Of a DNA stretch of 64,000 bases, positions 25,329 to 35,329 are shown one piece after another. Numbering within the stretch: the stretch's first letter is position 1; every line of letters begins with the position of its first letter. A model generated the notes under the pieces. It saw nothing but the letters and a program-made list of their open reading frames with translations, had not been told where the DNA came from and made no database searches. Source of the stretch: DATFCK01 sp963728975 (GTDB lineage Bacteria > Verrucomicrobiota > Verrucomicrobiia > Chthoniobacterales > UBA10450); NCBI GenBank assembly GCA_963728975.1, contig CAVSMF010000003.1:1-64000 (forward strand), read 5' to 3'. A program made the translations under genes and the position numbers.

Positions 25329-25344
25329 TTGGAGCCCTCACGTT

Positions 25345-26920
<1,576 letters not shown>

Positions 26921-27064
26921 AGCGCTGGGAATCAGGGGTCAGATGTCACAAGTCAGACGTCAGATTCTTCAGCACTAGGTCGACGGCTAAATCTGTTTAA
27001 GGTAGCGCAAGCGTCCCGCTTGCGATCTGCAAAGGTGCAACCTGGAAGGTTGCTCTACTTTACT

Positions 27065-27255
27065 CAGACATGCCGTTAAGACTTTGGAATCGAAAGAAAC
27101 CGGAGCTCAAAGAACCCCGAAATTCTACGGGGCCGTCCACAAGCCGTAAGGCTTGAGGCAGGAACGACTCAAGTAACGCACAATTCAGTCTTTGCTGTTC
27201 ATCGACTAAATGCCGGACAACAACCCCACGTTGATGTCCGGCATTTTCGTTGTAC
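27065..27255 (+). ncRNA. Candidate structured RNA, copy 1
   Basis: Several hairpins lie in a row: a stem CTTTGG/CCGGAG (27080-27107), a CCCCG/CGGGG stem, CAAGCC-GTAA-GGCTTG with a GNRA-type loop (about 27138-27153), and a strong terminator-like hairpin (ATGCCGGACA/TGTCCGGCAT with inner CAAC/GTTG, about 27208-27243) followed by TTTTCGTT. Copy 2 at 34549 differs in the first stem by paired changes (CCCCGG/CCGGGG). There is no coding frame shared by both copies. It is part of a duplication of about 610 bp, so it could instead be a mobile repeat. Confidence 0.45.
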
Positions 27256-27675
27256 ACGCAAATGAGGGAAGAGGACTAATCTGGAAACCAGGAAGCCAGG
27301 AAGGAGAATTGCTAAGGAAAGCAGGAATTGCAGTTGTAGGGGCGTCTCTGTGAGACGCCGGGCGGGAGCGGTTCGGAGAAGCGTCCACAGATTTCGCAGA
27401 TTGACACAGATTATTTGGGAGAGAGTGGCCCACGAAACACCCGCCTACGCCAAGGCTCCGGCGTGGCCGGCGCGAAATGACGCGAAAGGTTTGGTGGAGC
27501 GAGCAATCCCTTGCTCGATGCTAAGCCGGGCGGCGCAGCCGCTATTCATTTTATATGCGCCTTCGGCGTGGGGTTAACATCGCCCGCGGAGCGGCCGATC
27601 CACCTGGACCGCTGCCACTTTGATCTCTGAGGAATTAGGGTGCAGTAAATCTGTGTAATCTGTGGATCATTTCGG
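27065..27675 (+). repeat. Long direct repeat, copy 1 (copy 2 at 34549-35160)
   Basis: About 610 bp are nearly identical between the two loci, spaced about 7.5 kb apart in the same orientation. The block contains the candidate RNA, a GTAG palindrome (27336-27359, arms ggcgtctc/gagacgcc), the text ccacagatttcgcagattga and a tail (27536-27675) also found at 32155-32290 and 32351-32495. Confidence 0.85.
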
Positions 27676-27846
27676 ATTGGGGAGCGCACTGCCTGCCCTG
27701 AGCGAAAGCCGAACGGGCGCCTCGCGTGCTGGCGATCGCGCCCTCGCGATCGCGAACTTTTCGGATGAGCTCCCCGCCCTGCGGCGGGGCCGTGGCTACA
27801 GTTTGACCCGGACACGCAAAGCGGCGAGGACGTCGCTTCTATTTTA

Positions 27847-27940
27847 AGTAGACGCGATCTCTGGTCGCGTGCCTAACACCCAAAGCGGCGATGACGCCGC
27901 TTCTAGTTGAGACAGGTGCTTGGCACAAGCACCTCTACAA
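27847..27940 (+). repeat. Cluster of three GTAG/CTAC palindromes
   Basis: GTAG-acgcgatctctggtcgcgt, then aaagcggcgatgacgccgct-TCTA, then ggtgcttggcacaagcacc-TCTAC. Each is a perfect inverted repeat around a 3-5 nt loop. Related triplets lie at 29215, 33825 and 39296. Confidence 0.8.
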
Positions 27941-27948
27941 GGACGCCG

Positions 27949-28392
27949 TCAATCGGCGCTACCTCTGCCCGGCGACCGGCCTTCGTCCACGGCGTGATAA
28001 TCGACGAAGGTCTGAATATCGTCCCGGTCCCCCAACCCGGCTTTTTCTTTCTCGGCCGCCAGTTCCGCGCTGCCTGAATCGCGCCAGCCGCGTTTCAGGA
28101 TAAATTCGTTCCAGATTTCGATTTCTTCTTCGGTTGGTCTGCGACCCCGCTCAAAACACCATTCCAGAATCTCCTCGTCCGATCCTCCCTGCAAAGTGCG
28201 CTTGACCAGCTCGTCGTAATCGATTCTTAGAAATCTGGTACAACGGGCATCGAACACGGTTGAATCAGGTTCCAGACCTGTGTAATAGCCCGGCGGCAAT
28301 TCGCCGGCGGCTTTCAACCGGATCTTGTCGAGCATCCGCGCGAAATAGATCAGGCCTTTGGTTTTTTTGTAATCGGAACAGGGCGTTTGCAT
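27949..28392 (-). CDS. DUF5069 domain protein
   Basis: The ATG at 28392 gives 147 aa. A frame ten codons longer exists but lacks support. The sequence follows DUF5069: KTKGLIYFARMLDKIRLKAAG, LPPGYYTGLE, CTRFLRIDYDELVKRTLQGG, EILEWCFERGRRPTEEEIEIW and NEFILKRGWRD. Proteins with this domain are small and cytoplasmic. Their role is unknown and they are frequent in Verrucomicrobia. The last 15 residues (EGRSPGRGSAD) run into repeat DNA and may not be original. There is no operon partner. Confidence 0.8.
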   Translation of the reverse strand: MQTPCSDYKKTKGLIYFARMLDKIRLKAAGELPPGYYTGLEPDSTVFDARCTRFLRIDYDELVKRTLQGGSDEEILEWCFERGRRPTEEEIEIWNEFILKRGWRDSGSAELAAEKEKAGLGDRDDIQTFVDYHAVDEGRSPGRGSAD

Positions 28393-28782
28393 TCGCAAAA
28401 GTCGCTGATGCCGCGGAAGCATGTCAACTTGAGGTAGAACCGGCGTGCCGGCCGAGCCGCAATTACAAAAATCACACCGAAGTATTCGCCGCGGCGACCG
28501 CGCGCCGAACGCGATGTAGCCACGTCACTGTGCGACGTGCGCGCCCTGCCCGCCCGGCCTTTGCCAAGGCTACTCCGAAAGCTCTCGGATTACGCAGATA
28601 TTCGCGGCTTTTTTTTCACCCGCCTAGGCCAAGGCTTCGGCGTGGCGGGCAGGAGGTAACGAAGGGTGAAATCCGAATCAGACGGTCGCGACCGGAGGAC
28701 CCTCCCACATTGAGAAAGTGAAATCGCTTCAATGTAGCTACGGCGCGGCAAGCAGGGAACGGTCTACAATTGTCGGACACCC

Positions 28783-28833
28783 CGCCGTCTCACAGAGACG
28801 GCCTACAATTGTAGGGCGTCTGTGCCAGACGCC
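28783..28833. repeat. Head-to-head pair of GTAG palindromes (BIME-like)
   Basis: gccgtctcacagagacggc-CTAC-aatt-GTAG-ggcgtctgtgccagacgcc: two hairpins in opposite orientation joined by CTACAATTGTAG. This is the arrangement known for bacterial interspersed mosaic elements. It overlaps the 3' end of the small gene at 28803. Confidence 0.8.
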
Positions 28834-29030
28834 GGCTTCCTGCAATTGAGCATCCGCTCCAGTTCGACGAACGCGCTCAGTTTGTCGTCGGCCCAGACCA
28901 CGTAGCGTTTGCCGTCGACGCCGTGGGCATCGACCATATCGATGTAGCGGCCGTTCCTGACATAACGGACATGACCCCAGGTCCAGCCCGCTTTGCTCAA
29001 CTGTTTGGCCACGCTCTCCCAATATTTCAT
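28803..29030 (-). CDS. Small hypothetical protein (75 aa)
   Basis: The ATG at 29030 starts MKYWESVAKQLSKAGWTWGH and is followed by YIDMVDAHGVDGKRYVVWAD and an amphipathic helix LSAFVELERML. I know this type only as uncharacterised proteins of soil bacteria. There is no membrane segment. The last dozen residues (RKPASGTDALQL) are encoded by a GTAG palindrome, so the original stop was probably lost when the repeat inserted. An open frame extending further upstream crosses another repeat and is not used. Confidence 0.6.
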   Translation of the reverse strand: MKYWESVAKQLSKAGWTWGHVRYVRNGRYIDMVDAHGVDGKRYVVWADDKLSAFVELERMLNCRKPASGTDALQL

Positions 29031-29064
29031 GCATTGATGGCATAGCAGGACGGGTGCCGAGGGC

Positions 29065-29390
29065 GATGTCGCCACGTCGCTGCGCGACGCGCAGGCACAG
29101 CCCGCAGGGCCGTGGCGCGCCGGGCACTTGTAGCGGTGGTTGTGTCAACCACCGAAGAGCCAATAAACAGGTGCTTGGCACAAGCACGTCTACACAGCGC
29201 TGTCTGCCCTCCAAGTAGACGCGATCTCCGGTCGCGTGGGCCGACCACCCAAAGCGGCGGGGACGCCGCTTCTACTTTACGCCGAGGGCGATGTAGCCAC
29301 GTCGCTATGCGACGTGCGCGCACGGCCCACAGGGCCGTGGCTACAATTCCCGTCTCACAGAGACGGCCTACAATTGGGCGTCTGGGTCAG
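29065..29390. repeat. Dense cluster of GTAG palindromes
   Basis: In order: a gtcgc..gcgac type (29069-29115), GTAG-cggtggttgtgtcaaccaccg (29130-29154), ggtgcttggcacaagcac..TCTAC (29170-29193), GTAG-acgcgatctccggtcgcgt and agcggcggggacgccgctTCTAC (29215-29275), GTAG-ccacgtcgctatgcgacgtg with a distal ggccgtggCTAC (29293-29344), and cgtctcacagagacggCCTAC (29351-29371). Confidence 0.8.
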
Positions 29391-29416
29391 GCGCCGTGTT
29401 TATCAGGTCATAGATC

Positions 29417-29450
29417 CTTGCCTCCAATTTCGAAAAAATTGGAGGCAAGG
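29417..29450 (-). terminator. Hairpin formed by the tRNA-Ala 3' end and an inverted copy
   Basis: ccttgcctccaattt and aaattggaggcaagg are perfect 15-bp arms separated by a few bases. On the minus strand it follows the tRNA and includes a run of T, so it may terminate transcription. The arm includes the tRNA acceptor 3' strand. Confidence 0.5.
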
Positions 29451-29512
29451 GGATTCGAACCCCTGACTTCCAGCTTGCAAAGCTGGCGCTCTACCAACTG
29501 AGCTATGCCCCC
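29440..29512 (-). tRNA. tRNA-Ala (anticodon TGC)
   Basis: The minus strand folds into a full cloverleaf: acceptor GGGGGCA/TGCCTCC, D-arm with AGCTCAGTTGGTAGAGC, anticodon loop CTTTGCAAG (TGC) and T-arm GGGGTTCGAATCCCC, discriminator A. CCA is not encoded. This isoacceptor usually sits in the 16S-23S spacer. Here it is on the opposite strand 2.5 kb from the 16S gene. Confidence 0.95.
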
Positions 29513-29795
29513 GGTGCGGAAAGTTGAGAGTAATTGGTTGAGAGTTGAGAGAAAAGCAACTCTGGTGAAACGGAATGTTAGATGGAAGATTGGGAAATGC
29601 AATTGAGTTAGTCTGGGCGCCGGCGGCGCGGACGCCCTCCACCCATGGCCAGCGTTCCTTAGAGATTCTTCGCGGACAAATATCCGACGGCATCGGTCAA
29701 CTTCCTCATTTTTAACGACTCAACTTTTTTTGCGAGTAACGTGGTGCCGCGAAGTGACACCGCTTATATAGTTACTTCTCAACTCCAAAACCATT

Positions 29796-31889
29796 ATGTC
29801 TTATCCGCTGATTCGTTTCTCTCTCGCGCTCGCCGCTTTCGCCTCCGCCCTGTCCCCTGCCCCGCTGTTCGCCGCCGGCGACAGCGTGTCGAACAAGCCG
29901 CAGTACGGCGCCTGGGGGTTCGACATGGCCGGCGCGGATTTTTCGACCAAGCCGGGCGACGACTTTTTTCGTTACGCCAACGGAACCTGGCTGGATAAAA
30001 CTCAGATCCCCCCGGATAAACCGGGTTACTCGCTTCGCCTGGCCATGAGCGACCTGACCGAGCAACGGCTGCAGGACCTGATGGAGCAATACGCCGCCGA
30101 CACCAAAACAAATCCGGGATCGCTCGAGGAGAAAGTAGGCGCATTTTACAAATCGTTCATGGACGACAACAAAGTGGATCAGCTCGGCGCCAAAGCGATC
30201 GAGCCCGAGCTTAACGACATTAAGAAAGCGAAGACGCGCGACGACCTGGCTGCATTGATGGGACTGACCGCGATCGATTTCGAATCGTCCCTGTTCAATT
30301 ACGGGATCGACGTCGACCTAAAGGATCCGAGCCGGTACGCGTTTTACGTTACTCAAGCCGGGATCGGGTTGCCGGATCGCGATTATTATTTGAAGCCGGA
30401 GTTTGCCGCCCAGAAAGCGGCCTACGATAAATATGTCGCAACAGTTTTGCGGTTGCTGAACTGGCCGAACCCGGACGCGCGGGCCAAGAGTGTGGTCGAT
30501 TTCGAAACGAAAGTTGCCGAGGCGAGCTGGACCAAGGCGCAACAGCGCGATCTGCTCGCGATTTACAATCCGATCAGCGTGGATGACCTGGCGAAATTCG
30601 CCCCGGGCTTCGCCTGGAAACAGTTTCTGATTAATGCGCAGATGCCGAAGTTGACCCGGGTAATCGTGGCCGAGAAAAGCGCGTTCCCGAAACTGGCAAA
30701 GGTTTACGCAAAGACGCCGCTCAAAACGATTCAGGCCTGGCACGCGTTTCACATTGCCGACAATGCCGCGCCCTATCTGTCGAAGCCGTTCTGCGACGCC
30801 TACTTCGAACTGCATAACAAAACACTGTCCGGCCAAAAGGAGGAGCAGGTCCGTTGGAAACGCGCCATCACGGCCGTGAGCGGCGGCGATTTCGGCGTGG
30901 GCGACCGGTTTGGCACGTTCGGCACGATGGGATTTGGCGTGGGCCAGCTTTACACCGCCAAATATTTTCCGCCGGAAGCGAAAGCCAAAATTGAAGAATT
31001 AGTTTCCAACTTGAAAAATGCCTACCGAGCCCGGATCCAAAAACTGGATTGGATGGAGGAAGCAACCAAGAAAGAAGCGCTGAAGAAACTCGACACCTAC
31101 ACGATCAAAGTCGGTTACCCGGAGCATCCGCGCGATTACTCCAAGCTGGAGATCGACGGAAACGATCTGATCGGCAACGTAAAGCGGTGCGCCCAGGCCG
31201 ACTGGGCATTTTATACCGGCCGGTTCGACGGTCCGGTGGACAAGAGCGACTGGGGCATGACGCCGCAGACTAACGACGCTTATAACGGGTCGTTGCGCGA
31301 CATTGTTTTTCCGGCGGGAATTTTACAGCCGCCGATCTTCGATGCCAATGCGGATCCGGCGATCAATTACGGGGCGGCCGGCGGGGTGATCGGGCACGAG
31401 TTGACCCACGGGTTCGACGATCAGGGGCGAAAGATCGATGCGTCGGGAGCGCTGCGCGATTGGTGGACGCCGAAAGACGAGAAAACATTCAAAGCGCGCG
31501 CGGACGTGCTCGGCGCGCAGTATTCCAAATTCGAACCGTTACCGGGCGTTCATGTGAATGGCGAACTGACCATGGGGGAAAACATTGCCGACCTCGGCGG
31601 AGTGACGCTCGGGCTGGCAGCGTATCGCGCTTCGCTGAATGGCAAGCCGACGCCGGTGCTCGACGGATTTACCGGCGATCAGCGGGTGTTCTTAGGCTGG
31701 GCCCAGGCCTGGCGCGGAAAGGTGTCGGATGATTATGTGCGTAAACAGGTGGTGAGCGATCCGCATTCGCCTCGACAATTTCGGGTCATCGGGCCGGCCC
31801 GGAACGTTGATGCCTGGTACGACGCGTTCAAGGTGAAGCCCGGCGACAAAGAATATGTCGCGCCGGACGCCCGGGCGCGAATTTGGTAG
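29796..31889 (+). CDS. M13-family (neprilysin/PepO-like) zinc metallopeptidase
   Basis: The protein has 697 aa, full length. A signal peptide (1-26, ending LFAAG) is followed by the M13 N-terminal domain and the catalytic domain with HELTH at 534-538 (GHELTHGFDDQGR), the third zinc ligand in GENIADLGGV and a typical C-terminal RVIGPARNVDAWYDAFKV. Secreted M13 enzymes cleave short peptides in the periplasm or outside. Nearby genes do not form an operon with it. The catalytic residues are intact. Confidence 0.95.
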   Translation: MSYPLIRFSLALAAFASALSPAPLFAAGDSVSNKPQYGAWGFDMAGADFSTKPGDDFFRYANGTWLDKTQIPPDKPGYSLRLAMSDLTEQRLQDLMEQYAADTKTNPGSLEEKVGAFYKSFMDDNKVDQLGAKAIEPELNDIKKAKTRDDLAALMGLTAIDFESSLFNYGIDVDLKDPSRYAFYVTQAGIGLPDRDYYLKPEFAAQKAAYDKYVATVLRLLNWPNPDARAKSVVDFETKVAEASWTKAQQRDLLAIYNPISVDDLAKFAPGFAWKQFLINAQMPKLTRVIVAEKSAFPKLAKVYAKTPLKTIQAWHAFHIADNAAPYLSKPFCDAYFELHNKTLSGQKEEQVRWKRAITAVSGGDFGVGDRFGTFGTMGFGVGQLYTAKYFPPEAKAKIEELVSNLKNAYRARIQKLDWMEEATKKEALKKLDTYTIKVGYPEHPRDYSKLEIDGNDLIGNVKRCAQADWAFYTGRFDGPVDKSDWGMTPQTNDAYNGSLRDIVFPAGILQPPIFDANADPAINYGAAGGVIGHELTHGFDDQGRKIDASGALRDWWTPKDEKTFKARADVLGAQYSKFEPLPGVHVNGELTMGENIADLGGVTLGLAAYRASLNGKPTPVLDGFTGDQRVFLGWAQAWRGKVSDDYVRKQVVSDPHSPRQFRVIGPARNVDAWYDAFKVKPGDKEYVAPDARARIW

Positions 31890-31969
31890 CGCTTGGCTGG
31901 CCTTTGGCCAGGAAGCACCAAGAACCAAACCCCAAGCACCAGGGAAACTTCAATCTTCAAGCTCCAAAT

Positions 31970-32500
31970 TTCCATCGCCCGCGGAGCGGCCGATCCACCT
32001 CGAGACCATTCCTTCAGAATCCTGTTAATCCTGTCTAGGAATTCCACAGATTTCGCAGATTAACACAGAACATTTCGGAGAGATTCGCCCACGAAAAAAT
32101 GCGAAAGGTTTGGTGGATCGAGCAATCCTCTGCTCGATGCTAAGTCACCGGCGCAGCCGCTATTTTATATGCGCCTTCGGCGGTTGGGGTTAACATCGCC
32201 CGCGGAGCGGCCGATCCACCTCCACCGCTTCTACTTTGATCTCTGGGGAATTAGGGTGCAGGAAATCTGTGTAATCTGTGGATGATTTCAGATGCGCCCG
32301 CCTGAATGGCGAATGAGAGCCTGCCCTAAGCGAAGCCGAATGGGTCAATCGCCGCTATTCATTTTCTATGCGCCTTCGGCGTGGTGTTAACATTGCCCGC
32401 GGAGCGGCCGATCCGCCTGGACCGCTTCCACTTTGATCCCGGGGAATCAGGGTGCAGTAAATCTGTGTAATCTGTGGATGATTCTTGATGAACCCCCACC
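31970..32500 (+). repeat. Copies of the dispersed tail repeat
   Basis: Blocks at about 32096-32290 and 32342-32490 match the second half of the 27065/34549 duplication (tatgcgccttcggcg, then cgcccgcggagcggccgatc, then taaatctgtgtaatctgtgg). A shorter piece lies at 31976-32070 with cacagatttcgcagattaac. No gene is seen from 31890 to 32758. Confidence 0.8.
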
Positions 32501-32758
32501 CTGCGGGCTCGCTGGAGCTCGCCCCTCCGTTTTTTTTCGCGTCATTTAGTGCCTGCCACGCCACAGCTTTGGCGTAGGCTGGTGTTTAGCGGGCGACTTT
32601 CTCGATTTTAACTTTGTAAACGTTTTAATTAATTTAACTCTACCCCTGTGTCGCGTCGATTTGTCCCGGTTTCGGGGTGACTGGAACATTGAACAATCCT
32701 TTTAGAGGGCCGTCGAATTCAATAGGAACGATTATTTTATATGAGGGGTGATAATCAA

Positions 32759-33277
32759 ATGGGCGGAGAGGCGATGTTACAGCTGGACGATGCGCGGCAT
32801 ATTCAAGCTGCCGAAGGCTACGTCGAGCTCGGGATGTACGCCGACGCCGAATCCGAGTTGGAGAAGATCGGTCCGGTCCACCAGGAGCTGCCTCAAGTTT
32901 TGACCCTTCGGGTTTGTATTTACGCCGGCTCCGAAAATTGGGGACAAATGCAAGCAGTCGCCGGAAAAATGGCGGCACATTTTCCCGATGACGCCCAATG
33001 GCGCATCTGGTGGGCGGCGGCGGCGCGCCGGGCAGAGTCGATCGAGGTGGCGAAAAAGATTTTGCTCGAGGCGCTCGAGACCCACCCGAACGACGCCAAG
33101 ATCCACTACGATTTGAGCTGCTACGAGAGCCGGCTGGAACATTTCCACCGGGCCCGGCGGCACCTGGCTCGCGCGATTCAGATCGACTCACGATTTCAGT
33201 TAATCGCGCTGGAGGACCGGGAACTGCGACCGCTCTGGAGAAAGATCGTGGAAGCGGAAGAACTTAAAGATTATTAG
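32759..33277 (+). CDS. TPR-repeat protein
   Basis: The ATG at 32759 has a GGGGTGA ribosome-binding site 7 nt upstream and gives 172 aa. ATGs at 32741 and 32774 are alternatives. Tetratricopeptide-like helices are visible: AEGYVELGMYADAESELEKI, LPQVLTLRVCIYAGSENWGQ, AKKILLEALETHPNDAKIHY and ARRHLARAIQIDSRFQLIAL. It is cytoplasmic and presumably a protein-binding scaffold. No catalytic domain is seen. It ends 200 bp before the next feature. Confidence 0.75.
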   Translation: MGGEAMLQLDDARHIQAAEGYVELGMYADAESELEKIGPVHQELPQVLTLRVCIYAGSENWGQMQAVAGKMAAHFPDDAQWRIWWAAAARRAESIEVAKKILLEALETHPNDAKIHYDLSCYESRLEHFHRARRHLARAIQIDSRFQLIALEDRELRPLWRKIVEAEELKDY

Positions 33278-33477
33278 AAGCGATCTTCATAAGACACCCA
33301 CCGCGGTCCACTCCTATTTCTGCGATAGCTTTTAGCACTCCCCCTTTTTTTCCGGCGGAAGATGCCTTGTCAGAAAGACACGGCCAGATAAGCCGCTGGA
33401 TTTAATCTCAAAGGCTACCTGTCGCCTCTTCCAACTCTGCATCGTAAGCGGCTTACGATGCACTCGATTGGATCGAA

Positions 33478-33732
33478 TCAGGGGTGGGACGGCTGATTGT
33501 GCGAAAACGAACGGACGTTTCTCAAGGTCCGATAGAATTGATGCCCTGCGTGGGTGATGCGGGTGATTACCGCCTCGGTCGGGTTCGCCTTGTTCAACTC
33601 TGCTGTTTTGACCAGACCGGCTTCAGCCATCAGTTGAACCTCGCGCGCTGCCGTCTGGCCTTTTACCTTCAAGACGCCGGACGGCTGATTTTCCGCCTCC
33701 CCGATAAGTCGGTACGCCAACTGTAGATTCAT
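33478..33732 (-). CDS. Small DUF2513-like protein
   Basis: The protein has 84 aa. The pattern REVQLMAEAGLVKTAEL, then VITRITHAGHQFYRTLRN recalls the winged-helix DUF2513/YjcQ-type proteins (usual ending LTWAGHEFLD.AR). In full-length members an N-terminal helix MKRDMDLIRKIL precedes this; here the start MNLQLAYRLIGEAENQ is shorter. It may therefore be a truncated member. Function unknown. Confidence 0.5.
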   Translation of the reverse strand: MNLQLAYRLIGEAENQPSGVLKVKGQTAAREVQLMAEAGLVKTAELNKANPTEAVITRITHAGHQFYRTLRNVRSFSHNQPSHP

Positions 33733-33824
33733 GCTATGAGACCACGTTCCAGCTATTTACGGTTTCGTTTTCCAGCGGCCAGATGGTCGTATGGTGACGG
33801 ATTTTGCGGAGATGCGCCCCGCCT

Positions 33825-33893
33825 GTAGACGCGAGCTTTACTCGCGTGCGCCCATAACACCCAAGGCGACGGGGACGGTCGCTTCTACTTGGC
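33825..33893 (+). repeat. GTAG palindrome pair
   Basis: GTAG-acgcgagctttactcgcgt and ggcgacggggacggtcgct-TCTAC, the same couple as at 27847, 29215 and 39296 with compensated arm changes. Confidence 0.75.
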
Positions 33894-33933
33894 TCGGCGC
33901 CGACGGCGCGAACGCCCTCGACTACACCGGGGG

Positions 33934-34221
33934 TCAGGCCGCCCGCTCGAACGTAATCTGGCCGCAAATCGGGCAATTGATCCGGCCATCCTGTTCGGCA
34001 GTCACGAGTTCCGGAGGCCAGCATCTGGGACAAAGGGCAAAACCCAGCTCACCCGCCAAAGTAGCCTTGGCCACGCGCAGATCGCCTTCCATTTCATGAA
34101 GACGTTTAGCCAAACCGGATTTTGTAGCCGGATCCTGGGATAGCCGCTCACGAGTTGAGCGCAATTTTTCCGAGACAAGCGTGATGGAGAGGAGGGTGGA
34201 ATGCAGCGCGTCGATGTCCAT
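33934..34221 (-). CDS. Small coiled-coil / zinc-ribbon protein
   Basis: The ATG at 34221 gives 95 aa; the longer open frame upstream lacks a good start. The first 60 residues are heptad-like and probably coiled-coil (LHSTLLSITLVSEKLRSTRE, LAKRLHEMEGDLRVAKATL). The end has two cysteine pairs, CPRCWPP and CPICGQI, about 20 residues apart, as in a zinc ribbon. Comparable layouts occur in DksA-like or small nucleic-acid-binding proteins, but I do not recognise the family. No strong ribosome-binding site is seen. Confidence 0.5.
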   Translation of the reverse strand: MDIDALHSTLLSITLVSEKLRSTRERLSQDPATKSGLAKRLHEMEGDLRVAKATLAGELGFALCPRCWPPELVTAEQDGRINCPICGQITFERAA

Positions 34222-34548
34222 AGCGATATCTTTAACACTACGAGTGACGATTCGGTTGCAGTTGTGTTTCAATTTTGTAAAATTTTTTATGGCGGCAAGG
34301 GAGCACACGCGCCTGTAGCGAGGGTCGCGGCGGCGACCGACTCGGAGAATTTCATCCACAGATTTCGCGGATTATCGCAGATTTTGTCCTACAGGAGGAA
34401 ACAGAGGAAACGGAGAGGCCAGAAACCGCGGATTACGCGGATATAACGGATATCCAGACGGGATTTACCCGATTTTTACGATAGAGTGGGGCAACTTTCC
34501 AAGTTGCCGTTGTTTTAGATCGCAAGTTGAAAACTTGCGCCACTTTGC

Positions 34549-34740
34549 AGACATGCCGTTAAGACCCCGGAATCGAAAGAAACCGGGGCTCAGAGAACCC
34601 CGAAATTCTTCGGGGCCGTCCACAAGCCGTAAGGCTTGAGGCAGGAACGACTCAAGTAACGCACAATTCAGTCTTTGCTGTTCATCGACTAAATGCCGGA
34701 CAACAACCCCACGTTGATGTCCGGCATTTTCGTTGTACAC
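34549..34740 (+). ncRNA. Candidate structured RNA, copy 2
   Basis: Same layout as copy 1 at 27065. The first stem is CCCCGG/CCGGGG instead of CTTTGG/CCGGAG, a change that keeps all six pairs. The second stem is CCCCGAA/TTCGGGG. The GTAA-capped hairpin and the terminator-like hairpin are identical. See copy 1. Confidence 0.45.
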
Positions 34741-35160
34741 CCAAATGAGGGAAGAGGACTAATCTGGAAACCAGGAAGCCAGGAAGGAGAATTGCTAAGG
34801 AAAGCAGGAATTGCGGTTGTAGGGGCGTCTCTGTGAGACGCCGGGCGGGAGCGGTTCGGAGAAGCGTCCACAGATTTCGCAGATTGACACAGATTATTTG
34901 GGAGAGAGTGGCCCACGAAACACCCGCCTACGCCAAGGCTCCGGCGTGGCCGGCGCGAAATGACGCGAAAGGTTTGGTGGAGCGAGCAATCCCTTGCTCG
35001 ATGCTAAGCCGGGCGGCGCAGCCGCTATTCATTTTATATGCGCCTTCGGCGTGGGGTTAATATCGCCCGCCGGAGCGGCCGATCCATCTGGAGCGCTTCC
35101 ACTTTGATCCCTGGCAATTAGGGTGCAGTAAATCTGCGTAATCTGTGGATCATTTCAGAT
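34549..35160 (+). repeat. Long direct repeat, copy 2
   Basis: Nearly identical to 27065-27675, with a few substitutions and single-base indels. It is flanked by different sequence on both sides. Confidence 0.85.
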
Positions 35161-35329
35161 GCGCCCCCCTGAATGGCGATTGAGAGCCTGCCCTGAGAGA
35201 AGCCGAATGGGTCAATCGCCGCTACCTGATCGGGCTGGCGGGGGCTCCGATGAATACGAGGTAAATGCGCCTGGGCTGCGCGGCGGGGGCGCCGCGCAGA
35301 ACACGCGAGGCCTGCGATCCCCCCGGAGC

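Noticed and set aside
27000..29400. Possible 23S rRNA gene after the 16S
   Set aside because: No 23S landmarks are seen; the region consists of repeats and small protein genes.
29417..29450. Attachment site (attL/attR) of an integrative element at tRNA-Ala
   Set aside because: The second copy is inverted and adjacent; a direct repeat at a distance and an integrase gene would be expected, and none is seen.
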